From Paenibacillus aestuarii (GTDB lineage Bacteria; Bacillota; Bacilli; Paenibacillales; NBRC-103111), in assembly GCF_027789125.1 (NCBI RefSeq), contig NZ_JAQFVF010000001.1, forward strand, positions 16,747-80,746: 64,000 bases of DNA, in the 5' to 3' direction. The position numbers and the translations under genes are program-made. Shown here piece after piece: positions 1 through 8,595 of this stretch (position 1 is the stretch's first letter; each line of letters begins with the position of its first letter). Below the pieces are notes generated by a model. The model did no database searches, was not told the origin of the DNA, and saw only the letters and a program-made list of their open reading frames with translations.

Positions 1-492
1 GGATTGGGCCACCATCGAGATGCTATTTTTCGTGGCATCCTGCTGTCTCCATACAAAATAATTCGCCACCTCATCATGAGGCACCACCCAGGCTCTGGCA
101 TCGAAAGTTGCCAATTGTTTGTCAGGGTAGTACAGGCGAATCTGCTCATTGAATTTGGCGGTCGCAAGAGAGGCGGAGACCGATACTATTTTTTGCAAAT
201 TGTTATCAAACCAGGATTGGGTTGTTAATTTATCATAGTTGGTCAGCAAGATGGAAATTTCATCGCTTTGTTGATACACCACCTTGCACCCCATCATATT
301 TTCCGCCAAAAATATACAAGTCGCCCACATCGCTTCGGTTAGCGATTTATCGAAGGGCTTATCGAGTCCTCTTGTAAACGTATGAAAATGGCAACCATCA
401 ATCCGAAGAATTACGGGAAGACGGCGTGGTAAAGTAAGTCGGTAAGCATTTTCATAGTCTTTCATCCTGTTTCCAAAGTCATCTCGTTTCAT
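1..492 (-). CDS. Thg1-like protein (tRNA-His guanylyltransferase family), 3' end cut by window edge
   Basis: The minus strand is open from ATG at 492 to base 1 (164 codons, no stop). The start follows a GGAAGTGA ribosome site. The translation has an RIDG motif near residue 33 and a QQSDEIS motif near residue 78. These correspond to the two carboxylate metal-binding motifs (RxDG and SDE) of the Thg1 polymerase fold. A PHDEVANYF-like segment follows near residue 145. Thg1-family enzymes add nucleotides in the 3'-5' direction. Bacterial Thg1-like proteins are known mainly for 5'-end repair of truncated tRNAs rather than tRNA-His maturation, so repair is the likelier role here. The C-terminal third lies outside the window. 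Divergent from the plus-strand ger operon. Confidence 0.8.
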   Translation of the reverse strand, partial: MKRDDFGNRMKDYENAYRLTLPRRLPVILRIDGCHFHTFTRGLDKPFDKSLTEAMWATCIFLAENMMGCKVVYQQSDEISILLTNYDKLTTQSWFDNNLQKIVSVSASLATAKFNEQIRLYYPDKQLATFDARAWVVPHDEVANYFVWRQQDATKNSISMVAQS

Positions 493-542
493 CTGCAGGT
501 CACTTCCTTTCTTTTCTGTCCCCATAGGAATCCCCATCTACC

Positions 543-573
543 TGTATAAATTTTACAATAAAATTGAATATTA
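543..573 (+). promoter_or_regulatory. Candidate sigma-G-type promoter of the first ger operon
   Basis: TGTATA at 543-548 and AATATTA at 567-573 are separated by 18 bp and lie about 36 bp before the gerA-type start. They resemble the forespore sigma-G pattern (TGMATA / CATWMTA), which drives ger operons in Bacillus. The first base of the -10 differs from consensus. This is inference from position and sequence only. Confidence 0.4.
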
Positions 574-609
574 GGGTATATACCTACATCATCCCCGGAG
601 AACTGCCTT

Positions 610-1974
610 ATGCCAACCGAGAATCTGATCGTCAGCCGAATAAAGAAAAGCCTGCCTCACTCTATTGATCTCATCGTGCAGCATGCCGTCAATGACCAGA
701 TTGAGGTCGATTTCTTATATTTCTCCACAGCCATCGACCATTCGCTGTTTTATCAGCTCGTCTCGATGCCCTTATTTGATAGCCAGAGCTATGAGCAGTT
801 CCAAGAGAAGCTGTCCATTTTCGGTGCCAAAAAATCCACAACTATTACAGATGCGGTTAACCAGATGCTGCAGGGGAGCATCGTTGTCGTTTATTATGAT
901 GACATCATTTGTCTGAATATCAAAAAGGTGTGGAATGAGGATCCCGAGCAGACGACGACTGAGAACGTTGTGCTGGGCTCGAACAAAGCTTTCGCAGAGG
1001 ATATCACCTCCAAGCTGTCAATCGTTCGGACGCGGTATAAAAGACAGGAGCTAACCGCTCAGCAATTTGAGATCGGCACGCAGTCGCATACGAAAGTCAT
1101 GCTTGTCTTCGATCACGAGCTGGCGAAGCCGGATGTGATCACCCTGATCCAGGAGAAGCTGCGTACGATCAATGTCGATGTCCTGCAATCCTCCGGACAG
1201 CTGGAGAAGCTGTTGAATAAGCGCCGTTACTCGCTGTTCCCGACGATGATGATTACTGAGCGTCCTGACCGGGCGACTTTGTGCCTGGCCCAAGGCAAAG
1301 TGGTTATTTTAGTGGAGGGCACGCAGTTTGTGCTGATTATGCCAGCGGTCTTCTTTGATTTCATGTCAGCTATGGACGACTTGTATCAAAGCTTTTGGGT
1401 ATCCAGGCTGCTCGTAAGTCTTCGTTATGTTTCTCTGTTTATCACGCTCGTGCTTCCATCCCTCTATATTGCCATCGTTTCTTATAATCCGGAACTCTTT
1501 CGCGTCCAGCTGACCTTGTCCATCGCAGGCAGCCGTGCAGCCGTGCCCTATCCTTCTTATATAGAAGTTCTTTTCATGCTGTTCATGATTGAAGCTCTCA
1601 CGGAAGCCAGCTTAAGGCTGCCGAAATTCATAGGCTCTACAGCTACGACGGTCGGTGGGCTGATCCTAGGCCAAGCCGCACAGCAAGCTGGGCTGGTCAG
1701 CAGCATCATGATCATCATTACATCTGCGGTAGCGATTTCCAATTTTGTGATTCCGATCAATGCCATGAGCTTTGCCATGCGCTTCGTCAAATACGTTTTA
1801 ATTTTATTTGCTTCGCTGTTTGGCATCATCGGTACGACCGTAGGTTTATTTCTCGTCATCGGATACCTGGTCAGCTTACGGAGCTTCGGCGAGCCTTACT
1901 TAAAAATATCTATTGGAGAGAAGGTTGTCAGCTTCCCTAGCCCCTCTTCTGCACCAGACGGTGAAGCGACATGA
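610..1974 (+). CDS. Spore germination receptor subunit A (GerA/GerKA family)
   Basis: This is the A subunit of a nutrient germinant receptor in the spore inner membrane, 454 residues. The N-terminal ~245 residues are soluble and carry the family signature region around FPTMMITERPD (about residue 215). The rest is a hydrophobic bundle with the conserved PSYIE, RLPKFIG and ILGQAAQQAGL segments. It is slightly short for the family (usually about 480-550), mainly at the C-terminus. The stop overlaps the next start as ATGA, so it is translationally coupled to the B subunit. The ligand cannot be read from the sequence. Confidence 0.93.
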   Translation: MPTENLIVSRIKKSLPHSIDLIVQHAVNDQIEVDFLYFSTAIDHSLFYQLVSMPLFDSQSYEQFQEKLSIFGAKKSTTITDAVNQMLQGSIVVVYYDDIICLNIKKVWNEDPEQTTTENVVLGSNKAFAEDITSKLSIVRTRYKRQELTAQQFEIGTQSHTKVMLVFDHELAKPDVITLIQEKLRTINVDVLQSSGQLEKLLNKRRYSLFPTMMITERPDRATLCLAQGKVVILVEGTQFVLIMPAVFFDFMSAMDDLYQSFWVSRLLVSLRYVSLFITLVLPSLYIAIVSYNPELFRVQLTLSIAGSRAAVPYPSYIEVLFMLFMIEALTEASLRLPKFIGSTATTVGGLILGQAAQQAGLVSSIMIIITSAVAISNFVIPINAMSFAMRFVKYVLILFASLFGIIGTTVGLFLVIGYLVSLRSFGEPYLKISIGEKVVSFPSPSSAPDGEAT

Positions 1975-3074
1975 ACCGGTATTATTTTTATCCGGTCTTC
2001 ATGTGCATGCTGACCAATACCTTGATCTTCATACCCAGCATCCTGATCAAACAACGGTTCCATGGGGCGGTTCCCGCCATACTGATCAGTATCTTGCTCG
2101 GATATGGCCTTGCCCATTTATTTACGAAGGGCCTGACCCGCTTCCCTGGGCAAGGATTGCCGGAAATTTTGGCCGCCAATTTGCCTGCTCCGATCCGAAT
2201 CATCATCGTGTTCTTTCTAGCTTTCATGTGGCTGGCTGCAGGCAGTATAGTTCTTATTTCTTATTGCCATATCATTCAAAGATTTGTCAATCCCGACTTC
2301 AATCTGTTTCTGTTAATCGCTTTTATAGGCATGGTATGCGCCTGGACGGCCACGAATCCGAGTAAAACAGTGCTATATATTACGGAAATCGTACTGCTCC
2401 TCAATCTGCCTATTATCATATTCATTGTATTCAAAGCAATCCTTAGCGAAAACATGAATTGGGATGCCGTCAAGGTGATGCGTCACTACCTCTTCACCTT
2501 CCCTTCTTGGAAATCGTTGACAGCTTCTACTTATGTATTCACAGGGTACGTGAATTGGGCGATTTTTAATCGTGAATTTCAAAGCATCAACTTGAAAAAG
2601 CAGCATCTATGGGTGATTCCTATCATAGGTTCTCTCGTATTAACGACAACCTTCCTCATCCCCATCGGTTATTATGGAACCTACGGTGTAGAAGACTTTG
2701 TGTATATCTGGGTCAGCACAGCCGATTCGATGAAAATGGAATTCGGGTTCATGGAACGGGTGATGTTTATTTTTCTGCTGCTTTACTTAAGTGTAGCATT
2801 ACTATTTATTTCCATAACCTGGCATGTAGGCAGTGAACTTACCAAAAATTTGCTCCCACCTACAACGAAGCCCTTCTTGCAGCAGTACCCGACCACATCC
2901 GGCATGGCGATCACTGGCATGACAGTCGTGCTAGCCGAGCTTTTTGCGCTGATGCTGGATGAAAAACATTTTATGATGGCAGCTTCGAACTGGTTGCAGC
3001 TTCGTCTGCCTTCGGAGATCTTCATCGTGCTGCTGGTCTATGGACTTGGAATGAGGAGACAACAACAACCATGA
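1971..3074 (+). CDS. Spore germination receptor subunit B (GerAB/GerKB family permease)
   Basis: The product is a 367-residue integral membrane protein with about ten hydrophobic segments. It belongs to the endospore germination permease family, which is related to APC-type amino acid transporters and supplies the germinant-binding subunit. The start is the ATG of an ATGA overlap with the A subunit, and its own stop overlaps the C subunit start in the same way. All three genes are therefore one coupled operon. Length is normal for the family. Confidence 0.93.
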   Translation: MNRYYFYPVFMCMLTNTLIFIPSILIKQRFHGAVPAILISILLGYGLAHLFTKGLTRFPGQGLPEILAANLPAPIRIIIVFFLAFMWLAAGSIVLISYCHIIQRFVNPDFNLFLLIAFIGMVCAWTATNPSKTVLYITEIVLLLNLPIIIFIVFKAILSENMNWDAVKVMRHYLFTFPSWKSLTASTYVFTGYVNWAIFNREFQSINLKKQHLWVIPIIGSLVLTTTFLIPIGYYGTYGVEDFVYIWVSTADSMKMEFGFMERVMFIFLLLYLSVALLFISITWHVGSELTKNLLPPTTKPFLQQYPTTSGMAITGMTVVLAELFALMLDEKHFMMAASNWLQLRLPSEIFIVLLVYGLGMRRQQQP

Positions 3075-4171
3075 ACCGCTGCTTCTTCATGATCTTCCTG
3101 CTTGCTGCACTATGCTTCAACAGCGGATGCGGCATGAAAGATCTGGATAAACGCTTCTTTGTACTCGCTATCGGCGTCGATCAATCCGGGGTGCCGGACA
3201 AGCCCTATCATGTGTCCTTAAAGCTAGGGATCCCCTCTCCGCGTATCGAACCAGGAAATTCGAACAAGTATCAGCTTGTGACGCAGGATGCGAATTCCGT
3301 CACTGAAGCGATTCGACTGCTCAAATCGAAGGTCGATAAGGAATTGGATTTGGGACACGCCAAAATATTCGTATTCGGGAAATCACTCGCGAGCGAAGAT
3401 ATCCAGAAGCCACTCGATTGGTTTATCCGCAGAAGGGATATCCAAAAGATCGGCTTCGTCGCCGTCGGTGACCCCACAGCAGAGGCTGTGTTGGATACCC
3501 GGGTAAGCTCGGAAAGATTGCCGGCGAACTCGCTCTTTTTAAGCTTTGACCGGGAGGGAACGGAATCCGCTTATATCATGACGGAAAATTTATCAGACTT
3601 TTATCGTCGAATGACGGAACGCGGCCTGGATCCTTATTTACCCGTTATTCGCCCGCGTGGGCAAATCTTTGAAATTGATCAAGTCGCGATCCTGGATAAA
3701 CATCGCATTCGAGCGATTTTGAATCCGGATCAGACGCGCATTCTGAACCAACTTACACGGAATGCTCGGAAGCTGGATATTCACACGAATCATCAGAATG
3801 AAAACTTCGATATTTCTATTCAACATTTTAAACGTAAAATCCACATCTCGAATCCTAACCAAAATGGCATGCCGGATGTCAGGATTGAAATGAAAGCTGA
3901 CGGTATGGTGGAAGAGTCCTCTCGTCCGTTATACGATGATGACTGGAATGAATTGGCACAATCCGTCCAGGCACAAAGTAAGGTCCGCTGTATGAATGTG
4001 TTAGCTCTGCTTCAGGAAAAAGGTGTGGATCCCATCGGCTTCGGACTTCACTACCGGGCTTTAGGCTATGTATCCGATAAGGACTGGCAGCATTGGATCG
4101 ACATCTATCCCAACTTAAACCTTCAGGTCAATATTAAAGTGAAAATACTAGGCACAGGTGTCGTTCGTTAA
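3071..4171 (+). CDS. Spore germination receptor subunit C (Ger(x)C family lipoprotein)
   Basis: This 366-residue protein has a hydrophobic signal peptide ending in NSGC near residue 20 and then the GerC-type region (FVLAIGVDQSG near residue 30). The lipobox is atypical because Asn sits where Leu/Val is usual. In the family the C subunit is a lipid-anchored partner of A and B on the outer face of the spore inner membrane. The C-terminal LQVNIKVKILGTGVV strand matches the family's end. It is the last gene of the A-B-C operon. Confidence 0.9.
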   Translation: MNRCFFMIFLLAALCFNSGCGMKDLDKRFFVLAIGVDQSGVPDKPYHVSLKLGIPSPRIEPGNSNKYQLVTQDANSVTEAIRLLKSKVDKELDLGHAKIFVFGKSLASEDIQKPLDWFIRRRDIQKIGFVAVGDPTAEAVLDTRVSSERLPANSLFLSFDREGTESAYIMTENLSDFYRRMTERGLDPYLPVIRPRGQIFEIDQVAILDKHRIRAILNPDQTRILNQLTRNARKLDIHTNHQNENFDISIQHFKRKIHISNPNQNGMPDVRIEMKADGMVEESSRPLYDDDWNELAQSVQAQSKVRCMNVLALLQEKGVDPIGFGLHYRALGYVSDKDWQHWIDIYPNLNLQVNIKVKILGTGVVR

Positions 4172-4229
4172 CCAAAGGAAATTCACGGTTCAGGTATGAT
4201 TTTGCCAAACGAAGTTATCATAAAAGAGA

Positions 4230-4276
4230 TGGGTGCCATGCGCATCACGCTTGCACCTGAAGCTTTTGTTTTAAAG
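4230..4276 (+). terminator. Possible terminator or attenuator after the ger A-B-C operon
   Basis: GGTGC (about 4231) can pair with GCACC (about 4253), with GCG/CGC nested inside, followed by CTTTTGTTTT. It lies just before the ribosome site of the next gene, so it could reduce read-through rather than end transcription. Confidence 0.4.
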
Positions 4277-4286
4277 GAGAGAGGTT

Positions 4287-5507
4287 GTGCGGCGTACAAG
4301 AGCATTGCTTTCCCAGTTCAGTACCAATCAGCTCCACTTGCGTAATCCGTGGGTTGTTACTTTTTTTGCCTTCTCCTATCCGGGATTCGGCAACTTAATT
4401 CTGCATCGTTACGCGAAAGCGTTGATTTTGATTTTGTGGGAATTGTTCATCAACCATCAGGCCAAAATTAACTTGGCGATCATGTATACGATGCAAGGTC
4501 ACTTTCAAAGCGCCAAAGAGGTCATCGATGAAAGATGGTTTATTCTTTACGTCGGTATCTATATGTTCGCGATTTGGGACGCTTACCGCTCCACCGTCGA
4601 TATTAATAAGCAATATATGCTGGCAGATCGTGAAGACGCTCCCATGATTACGCTCAAGATGGGCGTGTGGGATATGAATTATCTCGATAAAAAGCTCCCC
4701 TGGGTCGCCCTCGCCTGGTCTGCGCTTGTGCCGGGTTTGGGCTACTTATACATCCACAAGGTGATTTCCGGCTTATTTATGTTCGGCTATACCACAGCGA
4801 TCGTCTATTTCTCGCACTTGCCGCAAGCGATTCATTGGATGATGATCGGTCATTTTGAACAGTCGAAAAGTGTCATTAATATGCAGTGGCTGCTTTATTT
4901 GCCTTCGATCTACACCTTTATTTTTTACGACTCCTACATCTCCACCGTGGAGCAAAACAAGCTCTTTGAGAAAGAGCAGTCCAAATACTTGAGAATGTAT
5001 TATCAAGCTTCTGCCAACGTGGAAGCAATATTCCAGTCAGCGCAGGTGAAATCGATGAAGTTTATCGTAGCCACATTTGAACAAACCGTCTTTCTGGAGA
5101 TGGCCATCACTGCTGTCGAGCGGCTTGGCATTACGAAAGATAAAATTACAGCCCTTCCCCTTGATAAAAGATCGGAGCCTCGCAAAATTTTTGATTCGAT
5201 CCATACCGCCGACGGTTTTAGCATGATGGATCTTGCCGCCGTTCTGGGTACAATCTTTATGCTTTTGGGGGCCATTTATGGCTTCGAGTTAAAATGGGGG
5301 CCTATCCTATGGGGAATTATTGGGGCTGTGTCAGGGATATTGCTCGGATTTTCTATCAAGCTGATGATTTTGAAAAAAAACAGAACCGGCGTCAAAGGGA
5401 TTACATCCGAAGTGGTGGTCATGATTCAATGCGAAGAGGCTCTATTGGAAAAAGTCGAGGAAGTTCTTTGGGATCACACGGCGCTAGGCGTATCCAGAAT
5501 GGCTTAA
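4287..5507 (+). CDS. Membrane protein with two tandem homologous modules, function unknown
   Basis: The GTG start follows AAAGGAGAG. The 406-residue product has two clearly related modules, about residues 22-112 and 138-228. Each has PWV, a PGxG turn followed by L-x-x-H, GHF-x3-K-x-VI, a W, IY-x-F-x3-D-x-Y-x-STV and NK. A third part (about 260-406) has a hydrophobic pair with a glycine-rich second segment (GPILWGIIGAVSG) inside a small alpha/beta-like region. I do not recognise a characterised family. It follows the ger A-B-C operon in the same direction and faces the second ger operon, so a role in the spore envelope or germination is possible but only inferred from position. Confidence 0.8.
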   Translation: MRRTRALLSQFSTNQLHLRNPWVVTFFAFSYPGFGNLILHRYAKALILILWELFINHQAKINLAIMYTMQGHFQSAKEVIDERWFILYVGIYMFAIWDAYRSTVDINKQYMLADREDAPMITLKMGVWDMNYLDKKLPWVALAWSALVPGLGYLYIHKVISGLFMFGYTTAIVYFSHLPQAIHWMMIGHFEQSKSVINMQWLLYLPSIYTFIFYDSYISTVEQNKLFEKEQSKYLRMYYQASANVEAIFQSAQVKSMKFIVATFEQTVFLEMAITAVERLGITKDKITALPLDKRSEPRKIFDSIHTADGFSMMDLAAVLGTIFMLLGAIYGFELKWGPILWGIIGAVSGILLGFSIKLMILKKNRTGVKGITSEVVVMIQCEEALLEKVEEVLWDHTALGVSRMA

Positions 5508-5520
5508 CCACATAACATAA

Positions 5521-5549
5521 GCCTGCGCAACGCGCAGGCCTTCTTTTTT
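5521..5549 (+). terminator. Rho-independent terminator between convergent operons
   Basis: A perfect 8-bp GC-rich stem, GCCTGCGC/GCGCAGGC with an AAC loop, is followed on the plus strand by CTTCTTTTTT. It ends the 406-residue protein gene and abuts the stop of the minus-strand operon. Confidence 0.9.
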
Positions 5550-5781
5550 ACTGCAGCAAATGCTGCAAAAGCTTACTAGCAGGCTGGAACACAAAAGTGA
5601 TCAGATCCAGCGGGTTCGGAAGTGTCCGATGAACAATTTTAATCGCTCCCAGAATCGTTCCGAGCAGCAATAAACAGCAGAACACGATCAAATCTTTGTA
5701 CATTTTATTCTTCCTCAGCCTTGGAATCTCCAAAAGGGCTATTCCTGCAGCGGATATAAGCAGTGCACCCAGCGACCACAT
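5548..5781 (-). CDS. Small two-TM germination receptor D-type subunit
   Basis: The 77-residue product has two hydrophobic segments (about 2-18 and 28-48) separated by a basic loop RLRKNKMYK, then a short amphipathic tail. It starts 4 nt after the C subunit stop and is the fourth gene of the B-A-C-D operon. Short two-TM proteins of about 75 residues are known as D subunits in some Bacillus ger operons, where they modulate receptor function. The assignment rests on size, topology and position rather than motif. Confidence 0.75.
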   Translation of the reverse strand: MWSLGALLISAAGIALLEIPRLRKNKMYKDLIVFCCLLLLGTILGAIKIVHRTLPNPLDLITFVFQPASKLLQHLLQ

Positions 5782-5785
5782 GTAA

Positions 5786-6985
5786 TCATTCCTTTATTTT
5801 TTGTAGCAAAGAATCGTTGACCGTCCCCATGCGGCGGATCTTGACTTCAACATTCACCTGCACAGGCAGTTCTGCAAACTGGTCCATCCATTCGCCCTTG
5901 TGTTTTTCCCAATATTTGGGTGACGATCGATTCACCGCTTGCCCAAAGCCGAAAATATCGGCGTTATAGGTTTTGGCTTTTTCAATCGCGCCTTTTATAA
6001 TTCCTTCCACCCTTTTTTGCGCGATTTGTTCCAAATCGGCGATTTGCTGCGGATCCATCAGATCAATTTTACACTGGACTTCGCCCACATCCTCCTCAAT
6101 AAACGAATCCACCTGCACCTGCGGTTTCCCGTTTTTCACCGTTCCATGCACCTTCGTCTTCGCTCTCATGATCTCAAGCGCCATGATCCCCCCTTCCGGA
6201 CAAGTTACATGGCCTATTGTGCTCTTCACATTGTTGGAAATATAATTGTACCCCTTGCTTTCCAGCTCATCCATCCAGCCAGCAAGCTTATCGTTCTTGA
6301 ATACGGCAAGCCCTGAATATTGCAAGGTCGCATAAGGGACAGTGCGGTTGAGATTGCCTTTGTCACCGCCTTTAGAAGGGTCGCCTTTGATTTGAATGCC
6401 AGTCAACACAGGATCTTTGCCTTCCGTTTGCAGATCGGATATCAAGGTGTCGAGCTTGACTTTCACCGTAGGCGCCCACACCTTCTCTGACATTTCCAAC
6501 GTGGTAAACAACTTATTGGAAGGGATCTTTTCAATCGGCGTCAAGGTTCTCAGAATACTTTCCGCTGACGTCCCCCGTGCTACGGTGATGTAGAAATCAG
6601 AGCGCATTTCATGATTCCGCGAAATCCCATCGAGAATGGGGGTAATGCCTTCCTTCGCGATCTCTTCGCTGATCACCAGTATCCGCAGATGAGAGGCGTA
6701 CACTCGCCGTGGACTCACCGTTGCGAGTTTCCTTAAAGCCTCAAAAATGGTCGGCGATGTCGCCTGGTAAGTGGTCACAGACAAATTGCCGGTCGCGCCC
6801 TTTTTGGATGCCACTTCGCTGGGATTGACGACCTGGATCGTCACCTGCACCTCATCCCCTTTTTTATCAAAGCTCATCCCGACGACGATCGCCAGATCAT
6901 TCAGTTCAACACGGCTCCAGCAGCCGGTCAGGACACAGGCGAGCAGGCAAATAGGAAGCAGCCGTATGAATTGGCTTCTTCGCAT
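5786..6985 (-). CDS. Spore germination receptor subunit C (Ger(x)C family lipoprotein)
   Basis: This 399-residue lipoprotein has a good lipobox (LTGC, Cys about 22) followed by the family's start of the mature protein, WSRVELNDLAIVVGM. A long Ser/Gly/Lys-rich loop near residues 60-70 and the C-terminal ELPVQVNVEVKIRRMG strand fit the GerC fold. It sits 14 bp after the A subunit in the minus-strand operon. It is longer than the C subunit of the other operon and has diverged from it, so the two operons are not a recent duplication. Confidence 0.93.
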   Translation of the reverse strand: MRRSQFIRLLPICLLACVLTGCWSRVELNDLAIVVGMSFDKKGDEVQVTIQVVNPSEVASKKGATGNLSVTTYQATSPTIFEALRKLATVSPRRVYASHLRILVISEEIAKEGITPILDGISRNHEMRSDFYITVARGTSAESILRTLTPIEKIPSNKLFTTLEMSEKVWAPTVKVKLDTLISDLQTEGKDPVLTGIQIKGDPSKGGDKGNLNRTVPYATLQYSGLAVFKNDKLAGWMDELESKGYNYISNNVKSTIGHVTCPEGGIMALEIMRAKTKVHGTVKNGKPQVQVDSFIEEDVGEVQCKIDLMDPQQIADLEQIAQKRVEGIIKGAIEKAKTYNADIFGFGQAVNRSSPKYWEKHKGEWMDQFAELPVQVNVEVKIRRMGTVNDSLLQKIKE

Positions 6986-6999
6986 GTCCGATACCTCCT

Positions 7000-8571
7000 T
7001 TACTTCCGGCGTCCGGTTGGCGGCGTATTAGGAGCGGTATTGCGCTCACGAACACTGTTTTTTTGACTAATTAGCCGCGGTCTGGCAAATAGCGCCCATA
7101 AGGGCAGTCGAAAGATCGTATCCTTCTGGTCTTCTAGAATGAAAGGCGCCATTGGTGCCATGTACGGAACGCCAAACGATCTAAGGCTGCACAGATGCAG
7201 CACAATGGCGATCAGTCCGACCGTGACCCCATACAGTCCAAAGGAAGCTGCGACCAGCATTAACAGAAATCTGAGTATCCGGATTGAAATAGCCATATTA
7301 AAGGACGGTATGACGAAATTGGAAATCGCGGTAATCGCCACGATAATGACCATTGCCGGCGAGACAAGCCCCGCTTCGACCGCCGCTTGGCCGATGACCA
7401 AGGCGCCAACAATGGAAACCGCTTGTCCGACCGTTTTCGGCAGCCGCACGCCCGCTTCGCGGAGAATCTCGAAGGTGACCTCCATCACGACCGCTTCAAT
7501 AAAAGCCGGGAACGGAATCCCTTCTCGCTGCGCAGCCAGACTGATGAGCAGCGACGACGGCAGCAGCTCCTGATGGAACGTCGTAATGGCAATATATAAT
7601 GACGGCGCCATCATGGAGATGAAGAAGCAGGCGTAGCGCAGCACACGCAGCAGCGAAGCAAAATCGGCCCGCTGGTAATAATCTTCCGCAGATTGATAAA
7701 ATTGCGTAAATAAAGCCGGCGCCATGAGGACGAACGGCGTCCCGTCGACCAGAATGGCGACGCGCCCCTCCATTAACCCTGCCGCGATGACATCCGGGCG
7801 CTCCGTGTTATATAGCGTGGGAAACGGCGTGTACGTTTCGTCTTGGATCAATTCTTCCACGTTGCCGCTCTCAAAAATCGCATCAATATCGATGCCCTGC
7901 AGCCGTCTTCGCGCTTCCTCAATCAGCCCGTCATTGGCAATCCCATTGACGTACATGATCGCCATAGCGGTTTTGCTGACTCGCCCGATCGTCATCGACT
8001 CCATCCAAAGGTTGGGATCCTTGATTTTACGCCGGATGAGGGCGATGTTGGTGCTGATCACCTCCGTGAAGCCTTCTCTCGGCCCTCTGACGACCGATTG
8101 CGTCGTAGGCTCTTCAACGGCGCGATGCTCCCCGCCCGGTGTATTCGCCGCAAAGCCCTGCGCATAGCCGTCTAGCAAGACGACCGTCAAGCCCGATAAT
8201 AAGCTTTGATATAAGGTGGCAAAGTCGGTTATTTCCGATACCTGCCCTAAAGTGCTCAGGGACGACTCCAAAGCGGTCATGGGCTGCTCATCCAAGTCCA
8301 AATTGATGTTTTGGGCGAGCAGTGACTGCAGCGCATTCGGGCTTACCAACCCGTTGATGTAAATAAATCCCAGTTGCAACGGATACGTTTCATCCGGAAT
8401 CATACTTTGGATCACCACATCATGACTATGGCCAAAGTCCATTTTGATCCGTTCCAGATTCAGATCCAGCGATAGTTCCAGCTGATCATTCGGAAGCGTC
8501 AGCCCATGCTGCTGCAGATCAATATCCGCTGATATTCGATTTTTTCCCCATAGCTGTTGAATAAATCCCAT
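7000..8571 (-). CDS. Spore germination receptor subunit A (GerA family)
   Basis: 523 residues, normal length for the family. The N-terminal ~285 residues are soluble, with the FPTLYNTERPDV signature near residue 250. The membrane part carries IPFPAFIEA, RLPKTVGQA and IGQAAVEAGL, matching the A subunit on the plus strand. The start follows GGGAGGT, 24 nt after the B subunit stop. The last ~40 residues form a basic, proline-rich hydrophilic tail (PNTPPTGRRK) that the other copy lacks. Confidence 0.95.
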   Translation of the reverse strand: MGFIQQLWGKNRISADIDLQQHGLTLPNDQLELSLDLNLERIKMDFGHSHDVVIQSMIPDETYPLQLGFIYINGLVSPNALQSLLAQNINLDLDEQPMTALESSLSTLGQVSEITDFATLYQSLLSGLTVVLLDGYAQGFAANTPGGEHRAVEEPTTQSVVRGPREGFTEVISTNIALIRRKIKDPNLWMESMTIGRVSKTAMAIMYVNGIANDGLIEEARRRLQGIDIDAIFESGNVEELIQDETYTPFPTLYNTERPDVIAAGLMEGRVAILVDGTPFVLMAPALFTQFYQSAEDYYQRADFASLLRVLRYACFFISMMAPSLYIAITTFHQELLPSSLLISLAAQREGIPFPAFIEAVVMEVTFEILREAGVRLPKTVGQAVSIVGALVIGQAAVEAGLVSPAMVIIVAITAISNFVIPSFNMAISIRILRFLLMLVAASFGLYGVTVGLIAIVLHLCSLRSFGVPYMAPMAPFILEDQKDTIFRLPLWALFARPRLISQKNSVRERNTAPNTPPTGRRK

Positions 8572-8595
8572 TGTACCTCCCGCTATCCAGCAAAC

